Shown piece after piece: positions 16,955 through 25,954 of a stretch of 64,000 nucleotides of DNA (positions are counted from its first letter, which is position 1; each line of letters begins with the position of its first letter). The translations under genes were made by a program, and so were the position numbers. The DNA lies in NCBI GenBank assembly GCA_027618995.1, contig JAQCGO010000002.1, forward strand, positions 124,001 to 188,000. Reading direction: 5' to 3'. This stretch comes from Pseudomonadota bacterium. Lineage in GTDB: Bacteria > Pseudomonadota > Gammaproteobacteria > Steroidobacterales > Woeseiaceae. Under the pieces are notes generated by a model that searched no databases, was not told the origin of the DNA, and saw nothing but the letters and a program-made list of their open reading frames with translations.

Positions 16955-17572
16955 ATGCGCCCACTGACCCCCAGACAAAGACAAATTCTCGAGATGATTC
17001 AAGAGTTTATGGCTGAAACCGGCATGCCACCAACGCGTGTTGAGATCGCCAGGGAACTCGGTTTCAAGTCGGCCAATGCGGCCGAAGAACATCTGCGCGC
17101 GTTGCAGAAAAAGGGCGTACTCGAATTGCTGCCGGGTGCGTCGCGAGGCATCCAGCTCAGGGACTCTCTGCGTGAACAAATGGGGTTGCCGCTCGTAGGT
17201 CGGGTAGCGGCCGGTAGCCCCATTCTCGCTGAGGAACATATTGAGACGCATTACAAAATGGATCCGGCACTATTTCACCCCAAGCCGCATTACCTGCTCA
17301 GGGTATATGGCATGAGTATGAAGAATGCGGGCATTCTCGATGGTGACCTGGTTGTGGTGCATCGCACGCCTGAGGTGCGCAGCCGGCAGATTGTCGTGGC
17401 TCGTATTGACGATGAAGTCACCGTCAAGCGCTATCGCCAGAAAGGCTCGATCGTCGAGTTATTGCCGGAAAATGAGGACTTCGAGCCTATCAGGGTCGAT
17501 CTCAATAAGCAGAGTATGGTGATTGAAGGTGTCGTGGTTGGCGTTATTCGCGACGGTATACCGTTGAACTAG
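16955..17572 (+). CDS. lexA: LexA repressor
   Basis: LexA represses SOS genes and cleaves itself when RecA filaments form. I start it at ATG 16955 (205 residues; E. coli 202), which gives the canonical [18 protein letters not shown]; upstream in-frame codons overlap the promoter. The winged-helix domain includes [21 protein letters not shown]. The Ala-Gly cleavage site is in [14 protein letters not shown]. The catalytic serine is in [15 protein letters not shown] and the catalytic lysine in EVTVKRYR. It heads an operon with imuA (16-base gap), imuB and dnaE2, so the repressor controls both itself and the mutasome. Confidence 0.97.
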   Translation: MRPLTPRQRQILEMIQEFMAETGMPPTRVEIARELGFKSANAAEEHLRALQKKGVLELLPGASRGIQLRDSLREQMGLPLVGRVAAGSPILAEEHIETHYKMDPALFHPKPHYLLRVYGMSMKNAGILDGDLVVVHRTPEVRSRQIVVARIDDEVTVKRYRQKGSIVELLPENEDFEPIRVDLNKQSMVIEGVVVGVIRDGIPLN

Positions 17573-17588
17573 ATCCGCATGACCAGCC

Positions 17589-18242
17589 ATGCCGCACGAC
17601 TCACCTTCTCTCGATAAATTACTTGAAAATCCACGTCTCTGGCGCGGCCGCAACCCGGCACAAGGAATGGCCGGGCTGGCGAGTGGGCTTGCAAGTGGAT
17701 ATGAGCGGCTCGATCATCACCTGCCCGGCGGCGGCTGGCCGCAACATGCGCTAACGGAAATTCTGACGGAGCATTACGGCATCGGTGAAATACGCCTGCT
17801 GATGCCAGCGTTGGCAGCGCTCAGCAGGCCGGAGCACAGTGCGGAGTTTTCCGAGTCAGGCTGGATTGCCTGGGTGGCGCCACCGTTTCAGCCATATCCA
17901 CCGGCGTTACAGCAATGGGGCATTGATCTGTCGCGCATGCTCATTGTGCGGCCGAAGACCGATAAGGAAGTACTCTGGTCTGCCGAGCAGGCCTTGTCGT
18001 CGGGCACTTGCGCGGCGGTGTTGCTCTGGCCCGACCGGCTTGACGATCAGGCCGGCCGACGCTTGCAACTGGCCGCCGCGAAGGGCAACAGCTGGGCGAT
18101 AGCCTTTCGACCGCTGACGGCACGCTCCGAACCGTCAGCAGCGGCATTGCGCATCGAGCTACAGGCGCAGGCATCGGGCACATGCCTCAGCATCATCAAA
18201 AATCGTGGCGGCCGGCCGGCCGTACTCCATGACATTTTCTAG
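17589..18242 (+). CDS. imuA: ImuA, SOS translesion synthesis accessory protein
   Basis: ImuA (SulA/RecA-like) belongs to the ImuA-ImuB-DnaE2 mutasome for damage-induced mutagenesis. The 217-residue product has the typical N-terminus with LWRGRN and a G-Y-E-R-L-D-H-H-L-P-G-G-G-W-P segment near residue 45, which resembles the RecA/SulA fold start. It ends with the usual basic tail NRGGRPAVLHDIF. It follows lexA by 16 bases and its stop overlaps the imuB start by one base, so all are in one transcript. It is distinct from the true SulA division inhibitor; operon position decides the call. Confidence 0.92.
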   Translation: MPHDSPSLDKLLENPRLWRGRNPAQGMAGLASGLASGYERLDHHLPGGGWPQHALTEILTEHYGIGEIRLLMPALAALSRPEHSAEFSESGWIAWVAPPFQPYPPALQQWGIDLSRMLIVRPKTDKEVLWSAEQALSSGTCAAVLLWPDRLDDQAGRRLQLAAAKGNSWAIAFRPLTARSEPSAAALRIELQAQASGTCLSIIKNRGGRPAVLHDIF

Positions 18243-19765
18243 TGGTGCAATACGCCTTAGCAATCGATACGCCGCCCGCCGCGCCGCGGACCCTGACCGC
18301 GACGCCAACGGCAGTGCAGCACCTGTGGTTTTGCGCATATCTGCCCAATCTGTCGCTCGAGGCGAGCGGGCCCTCTAAAGACGCCCGGGTTGTTGTTGCG
18401 GAACAGCGCGGCATCTATCGCGTGCTGCTGGCCTGTCCTAAGGCCAGCACCGCAGGGATACAAGCCGGGCAATCCGCGAATGCCGCACTCGCGTTGCTGC
18501 CGACGCTGCGGGTTGAAGAGCGCAGTATTTTGCGCGAACAGCAGGCGGTTGAACGGCTTGCGACCTGGCTGGAACAGTTCACGTCCGTCGTCTGTATTGC
18601 GGGACGTGATGTGCTGTTGCTCGAGATTGCGGGCAGTCTGCGTTTGTACGGCGGCCTGCCATGCCTGCGCCAACAGGTCGCAGCAGGGCTGGAGCAACAG
18701 GGTTTCGCGGCTGCATTGGCCATCGCACCGACACCGCTTGCCGCTACCTGGCTGGCAAGGGCGGGGCGTCGAGCCTGTGTCCGCGAGCCCGCTAACATCG
18801 CGCGCGTTTTGCGTGGTTTGCCACTGACCTGTCTCAACTGGCCGGTCGCTGTCTGCGATTCGATTCGCGCTATGGGTGTGACTCGCATAGGCGACTGCCT
18901 GCGTTTGCCGCGGGAAGGATTTGCACGGCGCTTTGGTGTACAGCGGCTGCTGGAACTTGATCGCGCCCTGGGCCGATTACCGGACCCCCGTACTTCCTGG
19001 CGTGCGCCCGAGCGATTTTGTGCCGATCATGAAATGACCGAGGAACAAAGTGACCGTGAGATCCTGCTCGCTATCTGCCATGAGTTACTGCTGTCACTGG
19101 AACGGTTTCTGTTAACGCGACAACTCGGTACGCAGCAATTGCGGTTTAGTTTTTTCCATCTGCGTGCCCCGGCAACCCAGATATTTCTGGGTGGGGCGGA
19201 GTTCGAGCGTCACGCTGAGCATTGGTCTGAACTGTTGCGCATCCGGTTTGAACGCGTGCTTTTGCCCGAGCCGGTTATTGCTGTGCGTTTGCAGGCGGGC
19301 CGCTGCCAGGCTTTGTCGGCGGTATCCGGGCGACTGGCGCTGCAGGCGAAGCCAGCCGGGTCGGGGCGGCGTTATTCGATGTCACAGCTGGTCGAACGGC
19401 TGGCCGCCCGCGTGGGCTATCAGGCTGTGCAAGGCGTGACTACGGTCGCAGAACATCGGCCACAGCGCGCGTGGCGGTTGCAGGATTTTCCCGGGCAGGC
19501 ACTGCCGGTAATCCGGTACCAGCTTCGCCGGCCACTGTGGATGTTGCCGGAGCCGACACGGTTGTCTGCCGAGCACGGCTATCCACTGCTGCAGGGTCGT
19601 CTGATTTTGCTCGAAGGTCCGGAACGACTCGAAACGGGTTGGTGGGATGACGATGGCATAGCGCGCGACTATTACACGGCGATGAGCCCGCAGGGATTGC
19701 GGTTGTGGGTGTTTCGTAACCGGCAGCATGCACCAACCTGGTACCTGCATGGCTTTTTTGGATGA
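18242..19765 (+). CDS. imuB: ImuB, catalytically inactive Y-family polymerase homologue
   Basis: ImuB bridges the beta clamp, ImuA and DnaE2 and lacks polymerase activity itself. The frame starts with GTG at 18242, giving MVQYALAIDTPP; 507 residues is normal for the family. The N-terminal LWFCAYLPNLSLEAS replaces the polymerase motif hDhDxFFAxVE, so the catalytic acidic residues are absent, as is characteristic of ImuB. The C-terminal part (ERLETGWWDDDGIARDYYTAM, then LWVFRNRQHAPTWYLHGFFG) matches the family end. It overlaps dnaE2 by 4 bases (ATGA). Confidence 0.93.
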   Translation: MVQYALAIDTPPAAPRTLTATPTAVQHLWFCAYLPNLSLEASGPSKDARVVVAEQRGIYRVLLACPKASTAGIQAGQSANAALALLPTLRVEERSILREQQAVERLATWLEQFTSVVCIAGRDVLLLEIAGSLRLYGGLPCLRQQVAAGLEQQGFAAALAIAPTPLAATWLARAGRRACVREPANIARVLRGLPLTCLNWPVAVCDSIRAMGVTRIGDCLRLPREGFARRFGVQRLLELDRALGRLPDPRTSWRAPERFCADHEMTEEQSDREILLAICHELLLSLERFLLTRQLGTQQLRFSFFHLRAPATQIFLGGAEFERHAEHWSELLRIRFERVLLPEPVIAVRLQAGRCQALSAVSGRLALQAKPAGSGRRYSMSQLVERLAARVGYQAVQGVTTVAEHRPQRAWRLQDFPGQALPVIRYQLRRPLWMLPEPTRLSAEHGYPLLQGRLILLEGPERLETGWWDDDGIARDYYTAMSPQGLRLWVFRNRQHAPTWYLHGFFG

Positions 19766-22700
19766 GTCAGACTCGTTACGCTGAACTGCACGCACTCAGC
19801 AACTTCACTTTCCTGCGCGGTGCATCGCATCCCGAAGAACTCGTTGCGGCTGCAGTAGCGCTGGGTTATGAGGCATTGGCCATCACCGACGAGTGCACTT
19901 TGTCGGGCGTTGTGCGTGCGCACACGGCGGCGAGGGAGCATGGCCTCAAACAGCTGATCATCGGTTCCGAACTGCACCTGCAGAGCGGCCGTAAACTGAT
20001 AGTGCTCGCGCAGAACCTGGCCGGTTACGCCGCGCTCTGCGAGTTGATTACGAAGGCCCGGCGCGCTGCCGCAAAAGGCCGATATGCGCTGACCCGACTG
20101 GCTTTCGAAAACGGCTTGCCCGGTTGCCTGGCGTTGTGGGTTCCGGACCAAGACTATGATCTCGACGTCGAAGACCACTGGATACGCGAGACGTTTCGCG
20201 ATCGCCTGTGGATTGCTGTCGAACTGCTGGCCGATGGCCGACAGGCAGAGCAGCTTGAGCGACTGCGGGTGGTCGGTAAACGACTCAAACTGCCGCTGGT
20301 TGCCTGCGGCGATGTCCACATGCATCGGCGGTCGCGACGAGTTTTGCAGGACACACTGACCGCGATACGCGAGGGTGTCACCATCGATAACGCCGGTTTT
20401 GCGTTGTATCCGAACGGTGAGCGCCATCTGCGGCCGCTCGAGGTTCTGCAGCATATATACCCGGCGGAATTGCTGGCCGAGACCGTACGCATCGCGGCAA
20501 TGATCGATTTCTCACTTGATGAATTGCATTACGAGTATCCGGACGAGATCGTGCCGCCTGGCGAAACTGCAGCCAGCTATCTGCGACGATTGACCGAACA
20601 GGGCATGCAGCGTCGCTGGCCCGGCGGTGTGTCGCAGAAGGTGACCGGCCTGATCGAGCACGAACTTGAGTTGATTGCCGAGCTTGGCTACGAACCGTAT
20701 TTTCTGACCGTCTACGACATCGTCGCGTTTGCGCGCGCACAAAATATTCTCTGCCAGGGCCGTGGATCGGCAGCGAACTCGGCGGTGTGTTTTTGCCTGG
20801 GTATTACCGAGGTCGATCCTGCTCGCATGGCGATGCTGGTCGAACGCTTTATCTCCAGGGAACGCAACGAGCCGCCGGATATCGATGTCGACTTCGAGCA
20901 TGAGCGCCGTGAAGAGGTGATTCAGTACATTTATGCGAAATACGGGCGGGAACGTGCCGCGCTGGCCGCGACTGTTATCACGTATCGGCCGCGCAGCGCT
21001 TTACGGGATGTTGGCAAGGTACTGGGGCTCAGCGATCTACAGCTCGGGCGCCTGGCGCGGTCCATGCAATGGTGGGACGGTCAGCGGGTTGATGACAGTC
21101 GCGTGCTTGAGGCCGGGCTCGACCCGAAAAGCCCGATCATCAAGCGCCTGCTGTTCCTCGTACGTGAGTTACTGGGTTTTCCGCGACACCTGTCACAACA
21201 TGTTGGCGGCTTTGTTATTTCGAACGGCCCGTTGTCCGAACTCGTGCCGGTAGAGAATGCGGCGAAGCCGGAGCGCACGGTGATCCAGTGGGAGAAGACC
21301 GATCTCGATGATCTTGGCCTGCTCAAAGTGGATGTGCTCGGTCTCGGTATACTGACCGCGATTCGCCGCAGCTTTGAATTGCTGCGAACGTTTGATGGCC
21401 ATGAGCTGACCCTGGCGACGGTGCCGGCCGAAGACCCGCTGGTTTACGACATGATCTGTCGCGGCGACACTATGGGTGTATTTCAGATCGAATCACGCGC
21501 GCAAATGGCGATGTTGCCGCGCCTGCGGCCACGCTGTTACTACGACCTGGTCATCGAAGTCGCCATCATCCGGCCGGGCCCGATTCAGGGTGACATGGTG
21601 CATCCCTACCTGCGGCGACGAAATGGCGAGGAGGCGGTCGACTATCCAAGTGAGGACGTTAAAGGTGTGCTGCAGCGAACGCTCGGTGTGCCTATCTTTC
21701 AGGAGCAGGTCATGCAACTGGCTGTAGTGGCCGCCGGCTTTACGCCGGGTGAGGCAGATCGCTTGCGGCGTGCGATGGCGGCCTGGAAGCGGCGCGGCGG
21801 TCTTGGGCCGTTTGAGGAGAAACTCATCAGCGGTATGCGTGAACGTGGTTACGCGGAAGAATTCGCACGACAAATATTCCGCCAGATCGAGGGTTTCGGT
21901 GAGTATGGTTTTCCTGAATCACACTCGGCGAGCTTTGCCCTGCTCGTGTATGTGTCAGCCTGGTTGAAGTGTCACGCGCCGGCCGCGTTTACTGCAGCGC
22001 TACTGAATAGTCAGCCGATGGGTTTCTATTCGGCGTCGCAACTGACACAGGACGCGCGTCAGCATGGCGTTGAAATTCGCAAGGTGGATATCAACCGCAG
22101 TCACTGGGATTGCACCCTGGAGCGGAACGCGGATGAACTCGCTGCCCTGCGTCTCGGTTTGCGGCAGGTCAAGGGCCTGGCAGAGGAGGCCGGTCGGCGG
22201 GCAGTCGAGGCACGACCGACCGGTGGCTACCAAAGTATTCAGCATTTGCTGGAGGCGGCCGGACTTGATCGTCGTGAACTCGGCGCCCTGGCGTCGGCCG
22301 GAGCGCTGGAGTCACTGGCTGGGCATCGTCATCAGGCACGTTGGGCCGTTGCCGGCGTCGAGCAGCCGACGCCGTTGTTTAGCTCCATGGATCGATACGA
22401 GGCAAAGCCGTTATTGAGCAAACCCACGGAGGGCCAGAATATTGTCGCCGACTATCAGAGCCTCGGCATGACGCTCGAAAGGCATCCGCTGCATTTACTG
22501 CGGCATCGTCTGGATCGCTATCGTTATCACCAGGCGGGCTGCCTGGTGCAGCTCGCGACCGGCAGCAGTGTCAGTGTGGCGGGCCTGGTTATTACCAAGC
22601 AGCGGCCCGGCACGGCAAGCGGTGTCACCTTCGTTACCCTGGAAGATGAAACCGGGTATATCAACCTGGTGCTCTGGAAGCAGGTGGCGGAAAGTTATCG

Positions 22701-22845
22701 TCCCGCACTTTTGAATGCACGCCTGCTGGGCGTACGTGGGGAATTACAAATAGAAGGTGAGGTCATCCATGTCATCGCCCGACAACTTGTCGATCACACC
22801 GAGATGCTTGGAAATCTGCTACTCACTGCAAGGGAGTTCAGGTAG
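19762..22845 (+). CDS. dnaE2: Error-prone DNA polymerase DnaE2 (ImuC)
   Basis: DnaE2 is a C-family polymerase that performs SOS-induced translesion synthesis with ImuA/ImuB. The 1027-residue length fits DnaE2 and is about 130 shorter than replicative DnaE. The PHP domain begins YAELHALSNFTFLRGASHP. The palm has the catalytic aspartates in PPDIDVDFEHERREEV (about residue 375) and the CQGRGSAANSAVCF block. LIRPGP-like sequence (AIIRPGPIQGDMVHPY) and GFPESHSASFALLVY are also present. A C-terminal OB domain (SVAGLVITKQRPGTASGVTFVTLEDETG) is visible. It ends the lexA operon; its last 8 bases overlap the convergent acidic-protein gene. Confidence 0.96.
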   Translation: MSQTRYAELHALSNFTFLRGASHPEELVAAAVALGYEALAITDECTLSGVVRAHTAAREHGLKQLIIGSELHLQSGRKLIVLAQNLAGYAALCELITKARRAAAKGRYALTRLAFENGLPGCLALWVPDQDYDLDVEDHWIRETFRDRLWIAVELLADGRQAEQLERLRVVGKRLKLPLVACGDVHMHRRSRRVLQDTLTAIREGVTIDNAGFALYPNGERHLRPLEVLQHIYPAELLAETVRIAAMIDFSLDELHYEYPDEIVPPGETAASYLRRLTEQGMQRRWPGGVSQKVTGLIEHELELIAELGYEPYFLTVYDIVAFARAQNILCQGRGSAANSAVCFCLGITEVDPARMAMLVERFISRERNEPPDIDVDFEHERREEVIQYIYAKYGRERAALAATVITYRPRSALRDVGKVLGLSDLQLGRLARSMQWWDGQRVDDSRVLEAGLDPKSPIIKRLLFLVRELLGFPRHLSQHVGGFVISNGPLSELVPVENAAKPERTVIQWEKTDLDDLGLLKVDVLGLGILTAIRRSFELLRTFDGHELTLATVPAEDPLVYDMICRGDTMGVFQIESRAQMAMLPRLRPRCYYDLVIEVAIIRPGPIQGDMVHPYLRRRNGEEAVDYPSEDVKGVLQRTLGVPIFQEQVMQLAVVAAGFTPGEADRLRRAMAAWKRRGGLGPFEEKLISGMRERGYAEEFARQIFRQIEGFGEYGFPESHSASFALLVYVSAWLKCHAPAAFTAALLNSQPMGFYSASQLTQDARQHGVEIRKVDINRSHWDCTLERNADELAALRLGLRQVKGLAEEAGRRAVEARPTGGYQSIQHLLEAAGLDRRELGALASAGALESLAGHRHQARWAVAGVEQPTPLFSSMDRYEAKPLLSKPTEGQNIVADYQSLGMTLERHPLHLLRHRLDRYRYHQAGCLVQLATGSSVSVAGLVITKQRPGTASGVTFVTLEDETGYINLVLWKQVAESYRPALLNARLLGVRGELQIEGEVIHVIARQLVDHTEMLGNLLLTAREFR

Positions 22846-23131
22846 GCAGGTCGTCGTCGAGATCGAAATTATAGGTACTGGCGAATACATCGTCCTCATA
22901 CAGATCGTCTTTCATCGCATCAATGCGCTTTCTGGCATCGAGTCGCTTCTTCATGACCGCATCGGCTTTCAGTCGCTCTATGTCAGCGACCAGCTTGTCG
23001 ACATTGATCTCGGATGACGAATCACTTTCATCACTGTCCTCGTCATCGCTCATGACCACCGTGGCTTCGGTGTCTTCAGCTACGTCGTCATCGGCTTCAA
23101 GTTCAGGTTCTTTGTTACCTTCACCACTCAT
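22838..23131 (-). CDS. Small, highly acidic protein of unknown function
   Basis: I do not recognise a family. The 97-residue protein has a strongly acidic low-complexity N-terminal half (DDVAEDTEATVV, then MSDDEDSDESDSSSE). A more structured segment follows, INVDKLVADIERLKADAVMKKRLDARKRIDAMKDDL, predicted to be helical, and an acidic end (NFDLDDDLPT). There is no signal peptide or membrane segment. Its end overlaps dnaE2 by 8 bases on the opposite strand. It lies 66 bases downstream of gspF on the same strand, so it may be the last gene of the gsp transcript. The basic-acidic helix followed by an acidic tail suggests a small binding protein, but no function can be assigned. Confidence 0.7.
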   Translation of the reverse strand: MSGEGNKEPELEADDDVAEDTEATVVMSDDEDSDESDSSSEINVDKLVADIERLKADAVMKKRLDARKRIDAMKDDLYEDDVFASTYNFDLDDDLPT

Positions 23132-23197
23132 CGCAAACGCCTCCAGAAATGCATTTGGTCTGTATAACGCGAAAAAAAAGCTCGTGCAAGTGACGTA

Positions 23198-24412
23198 TCA
23201 GCGGATCAGGTTATTGATTTCGAATATCGGCAACAGAATGGCCAGAACAATCGTCATCACGACTCCGCCCATGATCACGATCAGCAACGGTTGCAGTATG
23301 CCAAGCAGCGTTGCGATCAGGCCATCGACTTCGCGTTCCTGGTAATCCGCCGTCCGTGTCAGCGTTTCTTCGAGTTTTCCGCCGGTTTCACCACTTGCGA
23401 TGAGATGGATCATCATTGGTGGAAACAGTCGCCTGGTCGCGAGTGACTGACTGATCGACGCGCCTTCACGGACCCGCAAGGACGCCTCCGTGACCGCGTC
23501 CCGCATCGGCAGATTTTCTATGACAGAAGCGGAAATCTTAAGGGCCTCAAGAATTGGTACGCCGCTGCCGGCGAGAATACTCAGCGTGCGCGTGAAACGC
23601 GCGGTGTTGACACCTCGCGCCAGGCGTCCGGCGATCGGCATGCGCAACAGCCAGAGATGGTATTGGCGGCGTGGACCCTCCTGGCGCAGCAGGCGCCAGA
23701 TGCCGTAGATTGCAGCGCCCAGGAAAATCAGGATCAGGAACCAGTAGTCGCGCATAAAGTCGCTGGTGGCAATCAGGCCGCGCGTCAGCAACGGCAATTC
23801 ACCGGCTGTATTCTTGAATATGCCGACAATGCGCGGCACCACAGAAGCAAGCATGAAACTGATAATCGCAATCGACATCAGGACCAGCGCGATCGGGTAG
23901 ACCATGGCATTGTTGATTCTCTGCCGCAGTTCCTGTCGCGCCTCGGTGTAGTCGGCCAGCCGTTCGAGCACGACATCTAGATGGCCCGACTGTTCGCCGG
24001 CCGCTACGGTGGAGCGGTAGAGCTCTGGAAACGCCTGTGGAAAGTCAGCCAGACCGTCGGCGAGCGTGTGGCCTTCCATCACCTTGGAGCGGACCCCGAG
24101 CACGATGCTCTTGGTGCGCGGATGATCATTTTGCTGGCCGACAGCCAGCAATGCTTCCTCCAGCGGCAGCCCGGATTGCGACAGTGAGGCAAGTTGTCGC
24201 GTAATGAGCGCGAGTTCGGCGGTCGAAATTCCTCTGCGAAAAGAGAACGAGCGTTGCCGGTGCGCTTCCTTCAGCGCCACTTCAGTGACGGCTACTGGTA
24301 ACAAGCTTCGGTCGCGAAGGATTTGCCGCACGTGCTTCGGCGTGTCGCCTTCGATAAGGCCTTTCGATTTCTTGCCGGACTGGTCCAGTGCGACGTACTC
24401 AAACGCGCCCAT
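23198..24412 (-). CDS. gspF: Type II secretion inner-membrane platform protein GspF
   Basis: GspF is the polytopic inner-membrane platform on which the GspE ATPase drives pseudopilus assembly. The 404 residues match the family. It begins MGAFEYVALDQSGKKSKGLIEGDT, has two repeated T2SSF domains (RQLASLSQSGLPLEEALLAV near residue 75; LSILAGSGVPILEALKIS near 280) and three hydrophobic helices. The last is IVIMGGVVMTIVLAILLPIFEINNLIR at the C-terminus. It lies 1 base after gspE, so translation is coupled in the gspC-D-E-F run. Confidence 0.95.
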   Translation of the reverse strand: MGAFEYVALDQSGKKSKGLIEGDTPKHVRQILRDRSLLPVAVTEVALKEAHRQRSFSFRRGISTAELALITRQLASLSQSGLPLEEALLAVGQQNDHPRTKSIVLGVRSKVMEGHTLADGLADFPQAFPELYRSTVAAGEQSGHLDVVLERLADYTEARQELRQRINNAMVYPIALVLMSIAIISFMLASVVPRIVGIFKNTAGELPLLTRGLIATSDFMRDYWFLILIFLGAAIYGIWRLLRQEGPRRQYHLWLLRMPIAGRLARGVNTARFTRTLSILAGSGVPILEALKISASVIENLPMRDAVTEASLRVREGASISQSLATRRLFPPMMIHLIASGETGGKLEETLTRTADYQEREVDGLIATLLGILQPLLIVIMGGVVMTIVLAILLPIFEINNLIR

Positions 24413-24413
24413 A

Positions 24414-25934
24414 TCAGTCCTCGCGGGTTACGCGCAGTAATTCTTCGAGCGTCGTGTCGCCGGTCAGAACGCGCCGCTGCCCGTCCGAGCGAATGCTGAC
24501 GCTGGTCTGGCGCGCATGTCTTTCGATATCCATTTCATTCACGCCATCATGGATCATGCGGCGCATCTCTTCATTGACTGCAATCAATTCATAGATGCCG
24601 GTGCGTCCTTTGTATCCGCCATTCGGTCCGTCGCCCGGTTTGTACAGCGTGGGTGGATTCGCCGAATCGATGTTGAGCATCCGGCACTCATATTCGGTAG
24701 CGGTATACGGCCGCTTGGTATCCGGATCGAGTACCCGCACAAGACGCTGTGCCAGTACGCCGATCAGGCTGGAGGCAAGCAGGAAAGGTTCGACGCCCAT
24801 GTCGCGCAGGCGCGTCACCGAACCGGCAGCCGTGTTGGTGTGCAGTGTTGACAGCACGAGGTGCCCGGTCAGACTGGCTTGCACAGCGATTTCCGCGGTT
24901 TCGATATCGCGGATTTCGCCGACCATGACAACATCGGGATCCTGGCGAAGGATGGCGCGCAGCCCGCGCGCAAACGTCATATCGACCTTGGTGTTCACCT
25001 GGCTTTGGCCGATGCCGTCAATAAAATACTCGATCGGGTCTTCGATCGTCATGATGTTGCGACTGTTGTCGTTGATGCGCTCCAGCGCCGCATACAGGGT
25101 TGTGGTCTTGCCGGAGCCGGTTGGGCCAGTGACCAGAATGATGCCATGCGGCTTGTGAATGAGGCTGTCCATGGTTGCGGTCGAGACCTCATCCATGCCG
25201 AGGGACTCGAGATCGAGGCGGCCTGCCTGCTTGTCCAGCAAACGCAACACCACGCGCTCGCCGTGGCCCGACGGCATCGTCGATACGCGTACATCAACCG
25301 CACGACCAGCCACTCTGAGCGATATACGGCCGTCCTGTGGCAAACGCTTCTCGGCGATGTCGAGTTTGGACATGACCTTGATGCGTGACACAACCAGCGG
25401 CGCAAGCCGGCGTCGTGTTTCCAGTACTTCACGCAGGACGCCGTCAACGCGAAAGCGCACGCCGAGCCGGTTTTCGTACGGCTCTATGTGCACGTCCGAC
25501 GCATTGTCCTTGACCGCTTCGGTCAGCACGGCATTGATGAAACGGATGATCGGTGCGTCGTCGTCACTCTCCAGCAAATCAGACGGCTCCTGCAGTTCCT
25601 GCGCAACCTGCGACAGGTTCAGGTCGGAGTCGAGCCCGTCCACCATCTGCATCGCCTTGTGGCTGCCTTGCTCATAGGACGCCTGCAACAAAGCATCGAA
25701 TACTTCGACCGAAACGCAAGACAACTGCAATGGCACGCCCGCGAACCGTCGTACCTCGGCGAGGCTTTGTGGCGAAACGCCGGGACGATAAACAGCGTCC
25801 GCGGAATCGCGACCGATGGTCCGGATCAGGACGCCGTGACGCTTGGCAAATGAGAATGGCAGTACGCGCAGCGCCGAGCCCGTATTCTCGATGGTTTCGA
25901 CCGTCTCCAGGACAATGTCGGTTTCGCTGCTCAT
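24414..25934 (-). CDS. gspE: Type II secretion ATPase GspE
   Basis: GspE hydrolyses ATP to power pseudopilus extension. The 506-residue product has the N1E-like domain, then the catalytic core. The Walker A is GPTGSGKTTTLYAAL (about residue 270), the Asp box TIEDPIEYFIDGIGQ, Walker B region PDVVMVGEIRD and His box LSTLHTNTAAG. The C-terminal metal-binding segment of many GspE proteins (CxxC...CxxC before GYRGRTGIYE) is altered. Here the sequence is KPGDGPNGGYKGRTGIYEL with no cysteine pair, so this GspE probably lacks the zinc subdomain. It sits between gspD and gspF. Confidence 0.95.
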   Translation of the reverse strand: MSSETDIVLETVETIENTGSALRVLPFSFAKRHGVLIRTIGRDSADAVYRPGVSPQSLAEVRRFAGVPLQLSCVSVEVFDALLQASYEQGSHKAMQMVDGLDSDLNLSQVAQELQEPSDLLESDDDAPIIRFINAVLTEAVKDNASDVHIEPYENRLGVRFRVDGVLREVLETRRRLAPLVVSRIKVMSKLDIAEKRLPQDGRISLRVAGRAVDVRVSTMPSGHGERVVLRLLDKQAGRLDLESLGMDEVSTATMDSLIHKPHGIILVTGPTGSGKTTTLYAALERINDNSRNIMTIEDPIEYFIDGIGQSQVNTKVDMTFARGLRAILRQDPDVVMVGEIRDIETAEIAVQASLTGHLVLSTLHTNTAAGSVTRLRDMGVEPFLLASSLIGVLAQRLVRVLDPDTKRPYTATEYECRMLNIDSANPPTLYKPGDGPNGGYKGRTGIYELIAVNEEMRRMIHDGVNEMDIERHARQTSVSIRSDGQRRVLTGDTTLEELLRVTRED

Positions 25935-25954
25935 CGGCTCAGGTCAGCTGGCAA

